Below, in pieces: positions 63,801 to 64,000 of a stretch of DNA of 64,000 nt. Location of the stretch: assembly GCF_018137945.1 (NCBI RefSeq), contig NZ_CP073089.1:2728001-2792000 (forward strand). The letters run 5' to 3'. The notes under the pieces are model-generated. The model ran no database searches and was not told where the DNA came from. It was given only the letters and a program-made list of their open reading frames with translations. Within the stretch, counting starts at the first letter, position 1; each line of letters starts with the position of its first letter. This DNA is from Brevibacterium sp. W7.2 (GTDB lineage Bacteria; Actinomycetota; Actinomycetes; Actinomycetales; Brevibacteriaceae). Position numbers and translations under genes: made by a program.

Positions 63801-64000
63801 CAGAAGTATCCGTCCTTCTTCCGGTCCTCCATGGCGGCGGCAGAGATCCTGTCGTCGGCGCGTGTGGCGCCGCGTTCGGTCACGGTGGTCACGGCCACCT
63901 CGGCGACGACAGCGGCGATGTCGGCGGCGTCGGATTCGACGGCGCCCGTGCAGCTCATGTCCCCGACCGTGCGGTAGCGCACGGACTTGGTCACGACGGG
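63800..64000 (-). CDS. cysD: Sulfate adenylyltransferase small subunit (5' part beyond window)
   Basis: Only the last 66 codons are present: VRYRTVGDMSCTGAVESDAA and the closing RGATRADDRISAAAMEDRKK then DGYF, the conserved CysD C-terminus. It forms APS from ATP and sulfate with CysN. TGATG overlap with cysN. Confidence 0.93.
   Translation of the reverse strand, partial: PVVTKSVRYRTVGDMSCTGAVESDAADIAAVVAEVAVTTVTERGATRADDRISAAAMEDRKKDGYF

Overview
This window looks like the chromosome of a high-GC Gram-positive bacterium (Actinomycetota), most probably a Micrococcales member close to Brevibacterium. The grounds are GC-rich codon use, many GTG starts, a spc operon with no rpsN between rplE and rpsH, an LpqY/SugABC-type sugar importer, a furA-katG pair, and a hadA-hadB-murB block beside tRNA-Trp-secE-nusG-rplKA. 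The genus is an impression from content, not a computed placement.

Layout. 1-7.1 kb (minus) is the start of the spc operon (rplN-rplX-rplE-rpsH, cut by the window edge) and the whole S10 operon (rpsJ to rpsQ), separated by a long hairpin. 7.4-13.6 kb (minus) is a trehalose/maltose-type ABC importer with an alpha-glucosidase. 13.7-18.0 kb (minus) is the str operon rpsL-rpsG-fusA-tuf. 18.5-23.1 kb (plus) holds furA-katG, a DUF1707/LiaF-like protein and pfkA, followed by an array of 19-bp modules lying in two copies of a 168-bp repeat. 23.7-31.1 kb (minus) is rpoB-rpoC. 31.4-34.4 kb holds a PadR/membrane protein pair, a GNAT enzyme and a metallo-beta-lactamase-fold protein. 34.5-37.8 kb (minus) is an overlapping three-gene set of paralogous membrane proteins bracketed by two related palindromes. 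38.1-39.1 kb is rplJ-rplL with a terminator-type leader. 39.1-40.1 kb is a repeat-rich intergenic kilobase. 40.1-44.7 kb is an alcohol dehydrogenase / aldehyde dehydrogenase / GAF regulator locus. 44.9-47.8 kb is tRNA-Trp, secE, nusG, rplK, rplA. 47.9-52.7 kb holds a membrane metallophosphoesterase, adenosine deaminase, murB and two MaoC-type hydratases. 53.0-57.3 kb (plus) is an ATP-grasp protein with a 525-residue low-complexity tail and a co-transcribed class-C beta-lactamase-fold hydrolase, then a LuxR-type regulator. 59.9-64.0 kb (minus) is the sulfate-assimilation operon cysD-cysN-cobA-fdxA-fprA.

The housekeeping transcription/translation blocks all run on the minus strand in classical order, but four of their usual junctions carry unrelated metabolic or regulatory cassettes, several on the plus strand. 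Terminator-like hairpins sit at most convergent or block boundaries and nearly all lack a U-tract; the rplJL leader is the exception. I consider the best candidates for undescribed biology to be the three-gene membrane cassette with its flanking palindromes, the ATP-grasp/serine-hydrolase pair, and the unusual repeat architectures at 23.15-23.57 kb and 39.4-39.8 kb. I see no CRISPR array, insertion sequence, prophage or integrase.
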